Assembly (NCBI GenBank): GCA_031315995.1
Contig: JALDRG010000002.1
Span: 248,001-312,000 of the forward strand
DNA from: Nitrospira sp.
GTDB lineage: Bacteria > Nitrospirota > Nitrospiria > Nitrospirales > Nitrospiraceae
Direction of reading: 5' to 3'
DNA: 64,000 nucleotides
Positions 45,083 through 55,112 of the stretch are shown here, piece after piece; the stretch's first letter is position 1, and each line of letters opens with the position of its first letter. The translations under genes were made by a program, and so were the position numbers. The notes under the pieces were generated by a model. That model did no database searches. It saw only the letters and a program-made list of their open reading frames with translations, and was not told where the DNA came from.

Positions 45083-46342
45083 TTATGAAGCAAATGCCTG
45101 CAGGCTCTTGGTTGGGATCGGACCGAGGGCAGTAATCGAAAGACAGCGCTGATCTAACAAAGATTGCGCCACGCGATACACCTGATCGGTCGTGACGCGA
45201 TCAATTTCCCCGATCATCTGCTCCAGCGACGCATGGCTGCCTTGCGTCAGTTCATCCTTCGCCAATTTGCTCATGCGACTGTGCGAACTCTCAAGGCTAA
45301 GCATCAGGCTGCCCTTCATTTGGTTCTTGACTCGGGCCAGGTCCTTCGCATCGATCCCATGCGTACGTAGCTTCTTCAGTTCCCGACAGACGACCTCTAC
45401 CACACGCTCAACCTCTTTCGGACGCGTGCCCGCGTATACAGTGGTCATGCCTCCATCGGAATAAGTGGAGAGGAAGGAATAGATCGAATACACAAGGCCG
45501 CGCTTTTCCCGTACCTCCTGAAACAGGCGAGAACTCACGCTTCCACCCAATACCCCGTTCAACGCATGCGCCGCATATCGATCCTTGTGCCCGGCACTCA
45601 GACCCTGCAGGCCCAAGCAAAGATGGACCTGCTCCAGTGCTTTGCGCTTCACCAACACGCCGCCACGGACCTCGGGCGGACGGCGACTCGGCCGAGTCGC
45701 CATGCCCTTATGAGAGTCGGAAAAATAGCGCGCCAGCAGCTGCTCCAGGCGTTTCCACGTAAAATTTCCTGCGACGGCGACGACAGTGCGCTCTGGATCA
45801 TAGTGAGAGCCCACGTATGACACCAAATCATTTCTTCCCAGGGCCTGGATTCTCGGAGCCTGACCCAGGATGGGCCTGCCCAACGGATGGTTTCCGAGCG
45901 TGTGCTTCATATGGAGCTCTTGGACCAAATCTTCCGGATCATCCTGAACCATCCGAATCTCTTCGAGCACCACCTGCTTTTCTTTTTCAACCTCTTTAGA
46001 CTCAAACCGTGAGCGATAGAATAGATCCGAGAGAAGTTCCAATGCTGCTTCCAACTGCTGGTCCAGCACCTTCACATAAAAGGTCGTCGTTTCTCGGGTG
46101 GTGAACGCATTCATCTCACCTCCCAGCGCATCAATCTCACGGGAAATCTGCGTTGCCGTTCGGCTGCGCGTCCCCTTGAAGAACATATGCTCCAGAAAGT
46201 GAGACAGTCCCTCCTCCCCAGGCTGTTCATCCCGAGACCCGACGTTGACCCAAATCCCGATCGTGACGGACTTCAACGTCGGAAGCAGTTCGGCCACAAT
46301 GCGCAACCGGTTATCAAGAACGATCTTGCGATACACGATCAA
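45083..46342 (-). CDS. M16-family zinc peptidase
   Basis: The protein (419 aa) carries the inverted zinc motif HFLEH (48-52) with the downstream Glu region 'EKEKQVVLEEIRMVQDDPEDL', plus the C-terminal M16 domain ('KRGLVYSIYSFLSTYSDGG'). This is the processing-peptidase (YmxG/PepR) type that follows pnp in many bacteria. The start is a TTG directly abutting the pnp stop; GTG 46336 is an alternative, and no good ribosome site is seen for either. No signal peptide is visible, so it is probably cytoplasmic. Confidence 0.88.
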   Translation of the reverse strand: MIVYRKIVLDNRLRIVAELLPTLKSVTIGIWVNVGSRDEQPGEEGLSHFLEHMFFKGTRSRTATQISREIDALGGEMNAFTTRETTTFYVKVLDQQLEAALELLSDLFYRSRFESKEVEKEKQVVLEEIRMVQDDPEDLVQELHMKHTLGNHPLGRPILGQAPRIQALGRNDLVSYVGSHYDPERTVVAVAGNFTWKRLEQLLARYFSDSHKGMATRPSRRPPEVRGGVLVKRKALEQVHLCLGLQGLSAGHKDRYAAHALNGVLGGSVSSRLFQEVREKRGLVYSIYSFLSTYSDGGMTTVYAGTRPKEVERVVEVVCRELKKLRTHGIDAKDLARVKNQMKGSLMLSLESSHSRMSKLAKDELTQGSHASLEQMIGEIDRVTTDQVYRVAQSLLDQRCLSITALGPIPTKSLQAFAS

Positions 46343-48460
46343 TTATCCAGCAGGCGTTGGTTCGGTAGCAGGAGAACCCGCCGGCGCCGGCATGGCTTCC
46401 TTCCGGCTTAGGCGAATTTTGCCTTGCTTATCGATTTCCAGGACCTTCACCATGACCTGGTCGCCTTCGGAAACCTCGTCGGTAACCGCCTTGACGCGAT
46501 GGTGGGCCAGCTGTGAGATGTGCACCAACCCATCTGTGCCAGGAAGCACCTCGACAAACGCGCCGAAATCCATGATCTTCCGGACCGTCCCAAGGTAAAT
46601 CTTCCCGACCTCAACCTCCTCGGTCAGACGCTTGATCATATCGATGGCCTTCTGCGCCGACGCTTCGTCCGAGGACGCAATCGTCACATCCCCCGTGTCT
46701 TCGACGTTAATCTTCACGCCGGTCTCCGCAATGATACTGCGGATCATCTTGCCACCCGGACCGATGACGTCGCGAATCTTGTCCTGCTTGATCTTCAACG
46801 GGAAAATGCGCGGGGCAAAGGCCGACAGCTTGGTTCGCGGAACCGTCAATGCCTGAGCCATGCATCCCAGGATGTGCAACCTGCCCGCTTTCGCTTGAGC
46901 CAGCGCTTCACGCATCAGATCGGAGGTGATCCCGCCGATCTTGATATCCATCTGCAGCGCGGTAACTCCGTTCTTCGTCCCCGTCACTTTGAAATCCATG
47001 TCGCCCAGGTGGTCCTCCAACCCGAGAATATCGGACAGGACCAACACCTGGTCACCTTCTTTGATCAACCCCATGGCGATACCTGCCACCGGCTCCTTGA
47101 TTGGAACGCCTGCATCCAACAACGCCAAGGTACCGCCGCACACCGTCGCCATTGAAGAGGATCCATTCGATTCGAGGATCTCCGAAACAATCCGCACCGT
47201 ATAGGGAAATTTATCCTTGCCTGGGAGAATTGATTTAAGCGCTCGCTCCGCGAGGGCCCCATGTCCGACCTCGCGGCGACCCGGCGACCGGAGCGGCCGA
47301 GCCTCCCCAACGCTGAAGGGCGGGAAATTGTAATGCAACATGAAGGTGCGCATATACTCACCCTCCAAGGCATCGATACGCTGTTCATCGTCGGTCGTAC
47401 CCAGCGTCACTACCGCCAGACTCTGCGTTTCTCCGCGGGTAAACACCGCGGATCCGTGCGCGCGTGGCAGCACACCCACTTCGCAAGTGATCGGACGAAT
47501 GTCTGCCGGTCCCCGCCCATCGGCACGCACTCGCTTTTCGAGGATCATGTTGCGAACCTCGGTGTACTCCAGACCATGAAAAATGATCTTTACGTGTCGG
47601 TCCCGATTGGGCTCGTCTGACTTGAGTTTGGCGACCGTATCGGCCAACACCTGATCCAAGCGTTCCTGCCGCGCACTCTTATTGGGAATCAGGATGGCTT
47701 CGCGAATCGGACCGGCCACCAACGCACGCACCTGCTCGGTCAACGCAGCATCGATCGGCTCCTGCACCACGGTCCGCTTCTGCTTGCCGACTAACATGCG
47801 CAATTCTTCGATCTTCGCGACGATTTTCTTGATCTCGCTGTGTGCCAACTCAATCGCTTCCAACATGGTGGCTTCCGGCAATTCATTGGCCCCGGCTTCG
47901 ACCATCATCACCGCGTCGGCCGTCCCCGCCACCACGAGATGGAGATCGCTCGTTTCCAACGCTTCCAGATCGGGGTTCACCACGAGCTGCCCGTTCACTC
48001 GACCGATTTTAACGCCGGCGATCGGTCCATTGAACGGAATCGACGACACCGCCAACGCTGCGGATGCAGCGATGATGCCGATGACATCCGACACGCCCGA
48101 CTTGTCGGCAGACAACACCGAGGCAATGACTTGGGTCTCGAAGTAATAGCCTTCAGGGAACAGCGGACGAAGCGGTCGATCAATCAGCCGGCTGGTGAGC
48201 ACTTCTCGCTCCGAAGGACGGCCTTCCCGCTTAAAATAACCGCCCGGAATTTTTCCCGCCGCGTAGGTCTTTTCCTGATAATCCACGGTCAGCGGCAGAA
48301 AATCTATTCCCGGTTTGACGTTTTGTGACGCCACCGCCGTCGCAAGCACCACGGTATCGCCGTAGGTGGCCCAAATAGCGCCGTCCGCCTGTTTCGCGAT
48401 ACGACCGGTCTCCAGCGTCAAGCGGCGACCTGCCAACTCGATATCTACAACATGTTTCAT
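46343..48460 (-). CDS. pnp: polyribonucleotide nucleotidyltransferase (PNPase)
   Basis: PNPase is a phosphorolytic 3'-5' exoribonuclease and degradosome component. The 705 residues contain two RNase PH domains ('GKIPGGYFKREGRPSEREVLTSRLIDRPLRPLF' and 'RADGRGPADIRPITCEVGVLPRAHGSAVFTRGETQ'), then a KH domain ('IRDVIGPGGKMIRSI') and an S1 domain ('VGKIYLGTVRKIMDFGAFVEVLPGTDGLVHISQ'). GGAGGA lies 8 nt before the ATG. Its leader carries a strong structure, listed separately. Confidence 0.96.
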   Translation of the reverse strand: MKHVVDIELAGRRLTLETGRIAKQADGAIWATYGDTVVLATAVASQNVKPGIDFLPLTVDYQEKTYAAGKIPGGYFKREGRPSEREVLTSRLIDRPLRPLFPEGYYFETQVIASVLSADKSGVSDVIGIIAASAALAVSSIPFNGPIAGVKIGRVNGQLVVNPDLEALETSDLHLVVAGTADAVMMVEAGANELPEATMLEAIELAHSEIKKIVAKIEELRMLVGKQKRTVVQEPIDAALTEQVRALVAGPIREAILIPNKSARQERLDQVLADTVAKLKSDEPNRDRHVKIIFHGLEYTEVRNMILEKRVRADGRGPADIRPITCEVGVLPRAHGSAVFTRGETQSLAVVTLGTTDDEQRIDALEGEYMRTFMLHYNFPPFSVGEARPLRSPGRREVGHGALAERALKSILPGKDKFPYTVRIVSEILESNGSSSMATVCGGTLALLDAGVPIKEPVAGIAMGLIKEGDQVLVLSDILGLEDHLGDMDFKVTGTKNGVTALQMDIKIGGITSDLMREALAQAKAGRLHILGCMAQALTVPRTKLSAFAPRIFPLKIKQDKIRDVIGPGGKMIRSIIAETGVKINVEDTGDVTIASSDEASAQKAIDMIKRLTEEVEVGKIYLGTVRKIMDFGAFVEVLPGTDGLVHISQLAHHRVKAVTDEVSEGDQVMVKVLEIDKQGKIRLSRKEAMPAPAGSPATEPTPAG

Positions 48461-48497
48461 CTATGGTCTCCTCCGTTAAATCCCACAGATGCCCACA

Positions 48498-48593
48498 GAA
48501 ACAAGTTCAATCGGCATGCCGAACATCCTGCGACACCCCTTGACTCTCCGTTGCACGTCGACTGCACGTCGACCATATCTTTGAACTTGTTTC
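48498..48593 (-). promoter_or_regulatory. structured leader of pnp (long stem with internal hairpin and tandem repeat)
   Basis: A perfect 13-bp inverted repeat, GAAACAAGTTCAA (48498-48510) and TTGAACTTGTTTC (48581-48593), encloses 70 nt. Inside are a 12-bp palindrome TCGGCATGCCGA (48511-48522) and an exact tandem duplication of TGCACGTCGAC (48552-48573). The element ends 37 nt before the pnp start, on the transcribed strand. In E. coli the pnp leader forms an RNase III-cleaved stem used for autoregulation; a similar role here is inferred. Confidence 0.6.
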
Positions 48594-48622
48594 AGTGTTC
48601 ACCTGCGGGGACAATAGTTCGA

Positions 48623-48644
48623 CCGCCACACGCGATGGTGGCGG
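48623..48644 (-). terminator. hairpin between rpsO and pnp
   Basis: CCGCCAC and GTGGCGG form a 7-bp GC-rich stem with an 8-nt loop, 18 nt after the rpsO stop. There is no T-run, so it may be an attenuator or 3'-end stabiliser rather than a full terminator. Confidence 0.45.
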
Positions 48645-48661
48645 CCGACTCGCTCACACGA

Positions 48662-48931
48662 CTATTTACGAATACCCAACCGTTCCAGGATGGCGCGATA
48701 CCGCCCTTCTTCTATATGCCGGAGATAGTCCAGCAGTCGTCGACGGCGGCCGACCAACGTCAAGAGGCCGCGTCGGGAATGGTGGTCCTTCTTGTGCAAC
48801 TTAAAATGTTCAGTCAAGTACGTAATCCGGTTCGTCAGGATGGCGATTTGTACTTCCGGCGATCCGGTGTCCTTGTCATGCTGTTGAAAACTCTTCACCA
48901 ATTCCGTCTTCACTTCTTTTACCAGTGCCAT
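48662..48931 (-). CDS. rpsO: 30S ribosomal protein S15
   Basis: S15 is an early 16S rRNA-binding protein of the small subunit. The 89 residues match the family along their length: '[53 protein letters not shown]'. It starts 6 nt after truB and is followed by the hairpin and pnp, the common truB-rpsO-pnp order. Confidence 0.98.
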   Translation of the reverse strand: MALVKEVKTELVKSFQQHDKDTGSPEVQIAILTNRITYLTEHFKLHKKDHHSRRGLLTLVGRRRRLLDYLRHIEEGRYRAILERLGIRK

Positions 48932-48937
48932 GCGTCT

Positions 48938-49963
48938 CTACTCCTCTATTGAGTTCGCGATACTACCACCCGGTGATGCTTCTGTGATCAACACTTTCGA
49001 CACAGCGATCGGCCGCTCACTCACGCCCTGCGCCAGGATATCCATGTCGGCCGGCATGGTACCGATGGCCAATAGACGCCCCGCACCATCCTTGATACGG
49101 ATAGCTCGATTCGCCCCTTCAGGAACAACCGACGGCAGACCGTCCCAGGCCAGAACATCTGAACCGGAAACCGGCATACCATGCAAAACCCGCCGGGCTG
49201 TTTCCGCTCCCACAGTGCAGTAAGGAAGTCCGACCAGTGCCTCGTCTAAAGTCAACATCGCTGCCGCGAGCGTCCCCTGCTCAAGCCGTGATTCGACTTC
49301 ATCAACCGTCAACGCCTGCTCCACGGTCAACGGACCCACGCGTTCGCGGATCAGGGTTGCCATGTGACCGCCGACCCCTAGCTTGTCCCCGATATCCGTA
49401 CAGAGCGTTCTAATATACGTGCCCTTGGAGCAGACCACGCGGAGCGTCACATCAGGAATCTGAATGTCCACAATCTCGAGACGAAACACGGTCACTTCAC
49501 GTGCGTTCCGGGACACTTCGCGGCCGGCGCGCGCGGCTTTATATAACGGGACACCCCCGACCTTGACCGCTGAGTACATGGGCGGAACTTGTTGAATGCG
49601 CCCCTCAAACCCTGCCACGACCTCACGGATGCGGGCTTCGGTCAACGATTCAATCGGCGAGCGCCGTAGCACCGTTCCCGTAGCATCTTGCGTGTCGGTC
49701 GTTTCACCGAGACGCAATCCTGCGAGATAGGTCTTGTCCCATTCCAGCAAATATTCAGCGATACGCGTCCCGCGTCCCACAAGCAACGGCAAGACGCCGG
49801 TCGCGGCAGGATCTAACGTCCCGGCATGGCCTAATTTTATTCCGCGCAATGTCCTGCGAATGCGCGCCACCACATCGTGCGACGTCCACCCGACTTCCTT
49901 GCGGACATTCAGCACTCCGTCCTGAAGCACAGTCGCGACATGTGATTCCATAGAGGCGATCAT
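48938..49963 (-). CDS. truB: tRNA pseudouridine-55 synthase
   Basis: TruB makes pseudouridine 55 in the T-loop of tRNAs. The 341 residues have the catalytic Asp motif 'LGHAGTLDPAATGVLPL', 'KTYLAGLRLGETTDTQDATG' and 'CSKGTYIRTLCTDIG'. The C-terminal PUA-like part is present. The ATG at 49963 or the one at 49951 (MESHVATV) could be the start; neither has a clear ribosome site. Confidence 0.95.
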   Translation of the reverse strand: MIASMESHVATVLQDGVLNVRKEVGWTSHDVVARIRRTLRGIKLGHAGTLDPAATGVLPLLVGRGTRIAEYLLEWDKTYLAGLRLGETTDTQDATGTVLRRSPIESLTEARIREVVAGFEGRIQQVPPMYSAVKVGGVPLYKAARAGREVSRNAREVTVFRLEIVDIQIPDVTLRVVCSKGTYIRTLCTDIGDKLGVGGHMATLIRERVGPLTVEQALTVDEVESRLEQGTLAAAMLTLDEALVGLPYCTVGAETARRVLHGMPVSGSDVLAWDGLPSVVPEGANRAIRIKDGAGRLLAIGTMPADMDILAQGVSERPIAVSKVLITEASPGGSIANSIEE

Positions 49964-49972
49964 GGTCGTGCG

Positions 49973-50371
49973 TTACGCATCGGTGCGGGGGGTCTCAGCC
50001 AATATGTCTTCGCGGGACTGCTCGCGGTGCAATCCTTCCAATAACTTCAGGACTCGATCAGCCCTGGGACCACTGATATCTTTCACGAATATCAGCTCCG
50101 GCAAGTACCGCAATGCCAGTCGTCGTCCCAACTCAGCCCGGACGAAGCCGCTGGCCTTCGCCAACCCATCGAATACATGCCGCTCATCCTGATTCTGCTC
50201 CATGGTCGTCACATAGACGCGCGCGATACGGAGATCTTTGGTCAACTCCACATCGGTCACGGTGACCGAGCGCACACGCGGATCTTTAATCTTCCGCATC
50301 AGAATGTCGGCCACTTCCATGCGAATCTGATCCGCCACGCGATCGGCTCGGTTATACGTCGACTTGTTCAT
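49973..50371 (-). CDS. rbfA: ribosome-binding factor A
   Basis: RbfA helps mature the 30S subunit, especially in the cold. The 132 residues are a single KH-like domain with 'RADRVADQIRMEVADILMRKIKDPRV' and 'LTKDLRIARVYVTTM' and the usual 'ALRYLPELIFVKD' segment. It lies between the DUF503 gene and truB, as in many operons of this type. Confidence 0.95.
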   Translation of the reverse strand: MNKSTYNRADRVADQIRMEVADILMRKIKDPRVRSVTVTDVELTKDLRIARVYVTTMEQNQDERHVFDGLAKASGFVRAELGRRLALRYLPELIFVKDISGPRADRVLKLLEGLHREQSREDILAETPRTDA

Positions 50372-50380
50372 GACGCCACC

Positions 50381-50662
50381 TTACAGCAACTCGATTCGCG
50401 AGCGCAGCAGTTGAATCGCGGGCACAGCCTGGATCAAATTCACCGCCTGATCCAGCACTTGATTCACATGCGCGGACTCATTCGCTACGCATGCCAAGCC
50501 CAGAATCGCTTTTTGCCACAACTCCTGGTCCCCGACTTCAGCAACCGATAGATTAAACTTGTCTCGCAACCGGACCTTGAGGCTTTGCAGGACCCGCCGC
50601 TTGTCTTTTAACGAATGTCCGTCGGGAATGAACAACTCAACCGTACAGAGCCCGACGATCAT
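50381..50662 (-). CDS. DUF503 (YlxP-like) protein
   Basis: This 93-residue protein matches the DUF503 family ('[52 protein letters not shown]'). Members sit between infB and rbfA in many bacteria; a ferredoxin-like fold is known but the function is not settled. The ATG overlaps the infB stop (ATGA), so translation is coupled. Confidence 0.9.
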   Translation of the reverse strand: MIVGLCTVELFIPDGHSLKDKRRVLQSLKVRLRDKFNLSVAEVGDQELWQKAILGLACVANESAHVNQVLDQAVNLIQAVPAIQLLRSRIELL

Positions 50663-53256
50663 GCCCGATGACTTTGCGGAGACGCCCCACGATTCGCAGG
50701 CTCAAGCTTGGCGGCAATCTTGTCGACAACATACGCCTCGATAATATCTCCGGCCTTGAGATCATTGAAATTTTCGACCGTGATACCACACTCATACCCC
50801 TGCTGCACTTCACGCACATCATCCTTGAAGCGCCGCAGCGAGCCCAGTTTGCCCTCATAGGCCACCACACTGTCCCGAATCACGCGCACGCCCACACTGG
50901 CTCGCGAGATGACGCCATCCACCACATAACAACCGGCCACCAGGCCCGCCTTAGGAATCGTAAACATTTGCCGAACCTCAGCTCGACCAAGGACACGCTC
51001 CTTGAGCGTTGGTTCGAGCAGCCCCTCCATCGCGGCGCGAATATCGTTAAGTGCGTCGTAAATGATGCTGTATAGACGAACGTCGACGCCTTCTCGCTCG
51101 GCCAATGCCGCTGCTTTCGGCTCCGGACGGATGTTAAACCCGATCACAATTGCCTTGGACGCGGCCGCCAGAAGGATGTCCGTTTCGGTAATCCCGCCTA
51201 CACCGCTGTGCATGACCCGCAATTTGACGGCGCCGGCGGGCATCTTTTCCACCGCCGCAGCCAAAGCTTCAGCCGACCCCTGCACATCGGCCTTAATGAC
51301 GATGGGCAACTCTTTGACATTGCCTTCTTGAATCTTGGCAAACAGATCATCCAGGCTGACCTTCGCCGGCCCGGCCAAATCAGCCGCCCGTTGCTTCATG
51401 GCCCGCTCCTGGGCTATCTCGCGCGCCACTCGTTCATCTTTCACAATGGTAAACAAATCGCCGGCGGACGGCACTCCTGGCAAACCGATCACTTCGACAG
51501 GAATCGACGGTCCAGCCTCAGTCGTTTTGCTCCCGGTGTCGGTGATGAGCGCGCGAACGCGACCGCTGAAATTACCGACCACAAACGCATCCCCGACATG
51601 GAGCGTCCCGCTTTGCACCAACACCGTCGCGATCGGTCCACGCCCGCGGTCGAGCTTCGCCTCGATCACCAGCCCCTTCGCCATACGTGACGGGTCCGCC
51701 TTCAACTCCAGCACTTCCGCTTGCAGGAGAATCATTTCCAACAGCTGATCCAGTCCCGTACGCTGCTTAGCGGACACTTCAACCATGATCGTATCGCCGC
51801 CCCAGGGCTCGGGAACCAGTCCGTGCTCGGTCAGCGCATTCTTCACGCGATCGATATTTGCTCCCGGCTTGTCGACTTTATTGATGGCCACGATCAGTGG
51901 CACTCCGGCAGCCTTGGCGTGGTGGATGGCTTCAACGGTCTGCGGCATGACGCCGTCATCGGCGGCTACGACCAGAATCACGATGTCTGTCGCCTTCGCA
52001 CCCCGCGCGCGCATGGCCGTAAATGCTTCGTGACCAGGGGTATCGAGAAAAGTCACGTGCTTGCCTCGGACCCCAACGATATAGGCGCCGATGTGCTGCG
52101 TAATCCCTCCGGCCTCGCCCTCCGCCACCTTTGTTTCGCGAATCGCATCAAGCAAAGACGTTTTCCCGTGATCGACGTGCCCCATGATCGTGACGACCGG
52201 GGGCCGCAACACCGCATGCTCTTCACCCGTCGATTGCGCGGCCTCTTCAAGCAGCGCCTCACCAATCTTTTCCGTCGACACTTCCACTCTGGTGCCAAAT
52301 TCTTCGGCGATCAATGAGGCTGCTTCGAGATTGATCGACTGGTTGAAGGTCACCATTTGCCCCATCTCCATCAGCTTCCGGACCACGTCCGCAGGCCGCT
52401 GACCGATGAGTTCCGCGAATTCCTTGACGCTCACTCCTGCGCTCAGTTTCACGCTTTTCTTTCTCGGCTTAGTGACTTCCGTTGGCGAGGCATGGTGAAT
52501 ATGCTTGGATCGATCTTCGCGCCGCTGCACCGGGATAGCCCGCAAATCTCCCCATCGAGTGGCGTCGTTCTTAAATTTTGCTTCATCTTCTTCACGGGTC
52601 CGCGGCGCCTTCTTGGCCTTTTTCAGTTTTTCTCGCGCGGCCGCTTCGCTTTCCAATGCCTCCGTGGCCAGGGTTTTCTTTTTTGCCGCCGCAAGCGCAT
52701 CGAGAGGGAGCGCCGTGACCGAGGGCGCCTGGGCCGACTCGACCGGCGACTCCTCCGAAGCCGTTACGACGGAGGGCTGGGGCACCGAATCTTCCGGCAA
52801 GAGAGGCTCAACCGGGGCTATCTCTACCGCTTCCACACCGGAAGCAGCTCCCGGCACCGCGGCTGCCACATCAACTCCCGCAGGGACGGCAGCGGCGAAG
52901 GCCGCTTCGGCGGCAGCCAGAGACGCCATCGAATCTTCAGCGCCCTCTTCCTTTTTCTTCTTAATGAGGATACGTTTTTTGTCTGGCTTGGCAGGCTCTT
53001 CATGCGCCACCGCATGTCCCCGCTCGTGAGACACACCCGGCTCTTTCGGAGAACGAATCGATTTTTTCGGCTCATGCCCGCCGGACGCAGCCTCACCACC
53101 CCGAGCCTTTGAGCTCAGCTTTTCCAACACCACGCGAACCGAATCGTCATCCAAGGCGCTGCTATGGGACGCCACTGGAATCCCGAGCCGTTTCAGTTCA
53201 GGAATCAGCTCCCGATTTTCCATCCCCAACTGCTTCGCTAATTCGTACACGCGCAT
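50659..53256 (-). CDS. infB: translation initiation factor IF-2
   Basis: IF-2 is the GTPase that brings initiator tRNA to the 30S subunit. The 865 residues include an IF2_N module ('[26 protein letters not shown]'), a long Ala/Pro/Glu-rich linker with basic KKK patches (about 60-260), then G1 '[14 protein letters not shown]', G3 '[15 protein letters not shown]', G4 'NKVDK' and the C-terminal beta-barrels that bind fMet-tRNA. It follows nusA by 62 nt. Confidence 0.97.
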   Translation of the reverse strand: MRVYELAKQLGMENRELIPELKRLGIPVASHSSALDDDSVRVVLEKLSSKARGGEAASGGHEPKKSIRSPKEPGVSHERGHAVAHEEPAKPDKKRILIKKKKEEGAEDSMASLAAAEAAFAAAVPAGVDVAAAVPGAASGVEAVEIAPVEPLLPEDSVPQPSVVTASEESPVESAQAPSVTALPLDALAAAKKKTLATEALESEAAAREKLKKAKKAPRTREEDEAKFKNDATRWGDLRAIPVQRREDRSKHIHHASPTEVTKPRKKSVKLSAGVSVKEFAELIGQRPADVVRKLMEMGQMVTFNQSINLEAASLIAEEFGTRVEVSTEKIGEALLEEAAQSTGEEHAVLRPPVVTIMGHVDHGKTSLLDAIRETKVAEGEAGGITQHIGAYIVGVRGKHVTFLDTPGHEAFTAMRARGAKATDIVILVVAADDGVMPQTVEAIHHAKAAGVPLIVAINKVDKPGANIDRVKNALTEHGLVPEPWGGDTIMVEVSAKQRTGLDQLLEMILLQAEVLELKADPSRMAKGLVIEAKLDRGRGPIATVLVQSGTLHVGDAFVVGNFSGRVRALITDTGSKTTEAGPSIPVEVIGLPGVPSAGDLFTIVKDERVAREIAQERAMKQRAADLAGPAKVSLDDLFAKIQEGNVKELPIVIKADVQGSAEALAAAVEKMPAGAVKLRVMHSGVGGITETDILLAAASKAIVIGFNIRPEPKAAALAEREGVDVRLYSIIYDALNDIRAAMEGLLEPTLKERVLGRAEVRQMFTIPKAGLVAGCYVVDGVISRASVGVRVIRDSVVAYEGKLGSLRRFKDDVREVQQGYECGITVENFNDLKAGDIIEAYVVDKIAAKLEPANRGASPQSHRA

Positions 53257-53318
53257 ACAGTACCGCTAGCTCCACCCGCATAAATAATTGCCATTCAGCC
53301 CGTGCCTGTCGGGCCGCC

Positions 53319-54458
53319 TCATTCCGCCTGTTGCGCCGCAGCCCGCGCTTCATCCTGCTGACGTTGAGCCTCGGTCTCTTCTGCCAGAGCCGCCTTGATA
53401 TCACGATCCCGCTCTGCTTTTTCTTTCTCATATTCGGTCGCGCTGATGATATCGATCTTCCAGCCGGTCAAACGCGCGGCGAGCCGCACATTTTGTCCGT
53501 TTTTGCCGATCGCCAGGGACAACTGCGAATCCGCCACCACCACTAAGGCCGACTTCTTTTCTTCGTCGATCCCCACCTTCTCGATGGTAGCCGGATTCAA
53601 CGCCTCAGCGATAAAGACACGTGGATCCTGGGTCCATGTAATGATGTCGATCTTTTCTCCGCGTAACTCACGAACCACCGCTTGCACGCGCGATCCCTTG
53701 ATCCCGACGCAGGCCCCCACAGGGTCCACAGCCTTGTCCCGCGACGAAACCGCAATTTTCGTGCGATCACCAGGCTCCCGTACGATCGACTTGATCTCCA
53801 CGATCTTTTCCCCGACCTCCGGAACCTCCAATTCAAACATTTTCGCCACAAACTGGGGGTGGCTGCGCGAAAGAATGACTTGCACGTCCTTGGGTGTGCG
53901 ACGCACCTCCAACAGCAAGGCCTTTACGCGGTCTCCACGCCGATAGGTTTCACGCGGTATCTGCTCCTGGATGGGAAGAATCGCCTCGGTTTTGCCGAGA
54001 TCAACCAAAAAATTTCTTCGTTCCATGCCGAGAATAATGCCGTTCACGAGATCGCCCTGGCGAGTCGAGTACTCCTTCTGAACGGCTTCCCACTCCGCTT
54101 CGCGCACCTTCTGAAAAATAACCTGCTTGGCCGTTTGAGCCGCAATGCGACCCAACTCGTCCATCTCAATCAGGGAGCCGATCTCATCGCCGACCTCCGC
54201 GCCCTCGTCATATTCGCGCGCTTCCTTCAGAGAAATTTCAGCCTTGGGATTGGCTACCGTATCGACAATAATTTTCTTCGAGACCACCGAAATTTCGCCG
54301 GTCTTGCCGTCAATTTCAACCTGGATGTTTTCGGCTTGGCCGAATCGTTTCTTCGCCGCGGTTTGAAGGGCTGACTCGATCGCGCCAATGACCCTCGCCT
54401 TATCAATCCCTTTTTGGCGGCCGATTTCATCGATGACGGCGATCAACTCTCGGTTCAT
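53319..54458 (-). CDS. nusA: transcription factor NusA
   Basis: NusA binds RNA polymerase and modulates pausing, termination and antitermination. The 379 residues cover the N-terminal domain ('MNRELIAVIDEIGRQKGIDKARVIGAIESALQTAAKKRFG'), S1 ('VNGIILGMERRNFLVDLGKTEAILP') and two KH domains ('DPVGACVGIKGSRVQAVVRELRGEKID', 'SLAIGKNGQNVRLAARLTGWKIDI'). The acidic C-terminal repeats of E. coli NusA are absent, as in many other phyla; a charged Ala/Glu-rich tail replaces them. Confidence 0.96.
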   Translation of the reverse strand: MNRELIAVIDEIGRQKGIDKARVIGAIESALQTAAKKRFGQAENIQVEIDGKTGEISVVSKKIIVDTVANPKAEISLKEAREYDEGAEVGDEIGSLIEMDELGRIAAQTAKQVIFQKVREAEWEAVQKEYSTRQGDLVNGIILGMERRNFLVDLGKTEAILPIQEQIPRETYRRGDRVKALLLEVRRTPKDVQVILSRSHPQFVAKMFELEVPEVGEKIVEIKSIVREPGDRTKIAVSSRDKAVDPVGACVGIKGSRVQAVVRELRGEKIDIITWTQDPRVFIAEALNPATIEKVGIDEEKKSALVVVADSQLSLAIGKNGQNVRLAARLTGWKIDIISATEYEKEKAERDRDIKAALAEETEAQRQQDEARAAAQQAE

Positions 54459-54503
54459 AGCTCACACCTCATGGTTAACACACCACCGTGGCACCTTCTG
54501 CTA

Positions 54504-55022
54504 CTAAGAGAACTCAACCTTCCGACGCGCCAGGGCGATTTGATCCAACTCAACTCGAATCGTCTCGATGACTTTCTTCTGCTGAACCGCAAGCGTTACC
54601 GCACGGTCTTCAACATCCACCACGATCCCCACAAGCCGCCACTGCCCCTGAATCGGCTCGCGCAATTTAAGCGTCACCGGTTTTCCAATCAGCCGTCGGT
54701 AATCTTGCACTCCCCGCAAGGGACGATCCAGTCCAGGCGATGAGATTTCCAACGTATAGGCATGCGGAAACGGATCAATCACGTCAAGCGCCGGACTCAA
54801 AGAACGATGCGCCTGCTCGCAGTCTGTCAGGGTGATTCCTCCGGGTTTGTCGATGAAGACACGGATCACCGCCCGTGGCCCCTCACCGACACAGACCGCC
54901 TCAACCAACTCAAGTCCATGGGACTGTAAAATAGGCGCCGCGACTTCTTGCACACGGAGGTTCAACGCCTCAGCGCGTTTCACCGAAGGCTTTGCTGCCG
55001 ACACCGCTCCCGCATCACTCAT
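54504..55022 (-). CDS. rimP: ribosome maturation factor RimP
   Basis: RimP assists 30S assembly. The protein (172 aa) has the two-domain pattern: 'HGLELVEAVCVGEGPRAVIRVFIDKPGGITLTDCEQAHRSLSPALD' and the C-terminal SH3-like half 'YRRLIGKPVTLKLREPIQGQWRLVGIVVDV'. I use the ATG at 55022; a TTG at 55043 is the only longer choice and lies next to the terminator T-run. The gene opens the rimP-nusA-infB operon. Confidence 0.93.
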   Translation of the reverse strand: MSDAGAVSAAKPSVKRAEALNLRVQEVAAPILQSHGLELVEAVCVGEGPRAVIRVFIDKPGGITLTDCEQAHRSLSPALDVIDPFPHAYTLEISSPGLDRPLRGVQDYRRLIGKPVTLKLREPIQGQWRLVGIVVDVEDRAVTLAVQQKKVIETIRVELDQIALARRKVEFS

Positions 55023-55041
55023 AGTAAAAAGTTGCTCAAAC

Positions 55042-55065
55042 AAAAAAGTGGGCCTGGGCCCACTT
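55042..55065 (-). terminator. rho-independent terminator between the aminotransferase gene and rimP
   Basis: On the minus strand AAGTGGGC-loop-GCCCACTT forms an 8-bp stem with a 4-nt loop whose 3' arm runs into a T6 tract, the classical intrinsic terminator form. It lies about 50 nt after the stop of the aminotransferase gene and 20 nt before rimP, so it separates the two transcription units or attenuates entry into the rimP operon. Confidence 0.85.
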
Positions 55066-55112
55066 ACAGCGCGAGAACCTTACCATGCCCTAGCAGTGAA
55101 AGCAAGGGGCCG

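Noticed and set aside
48552-48573. The tandem TGCACGTCGAC repeat as a possible CRISPR remnant.
   Set aside because: The two 11-bp copies are directly adjacent without a spacer and lie in the pnp leader; no cas genes are nearby.
52357-53112. A 251-residue plus-strand ORF opposite infB.
   Set aside because: It is antisense to the low-complexity linker of IF-2 and consists of Arg/Phe/Gly-rich repeats mirrored from that linker.
53319-54458. NusA seemed truncated against the E. coli protein.
   Set aside because: All core domains (NTD, S1, KH1, KH2) are present; the missing acidic repeats are absent in many bacteria, including Bacillus.
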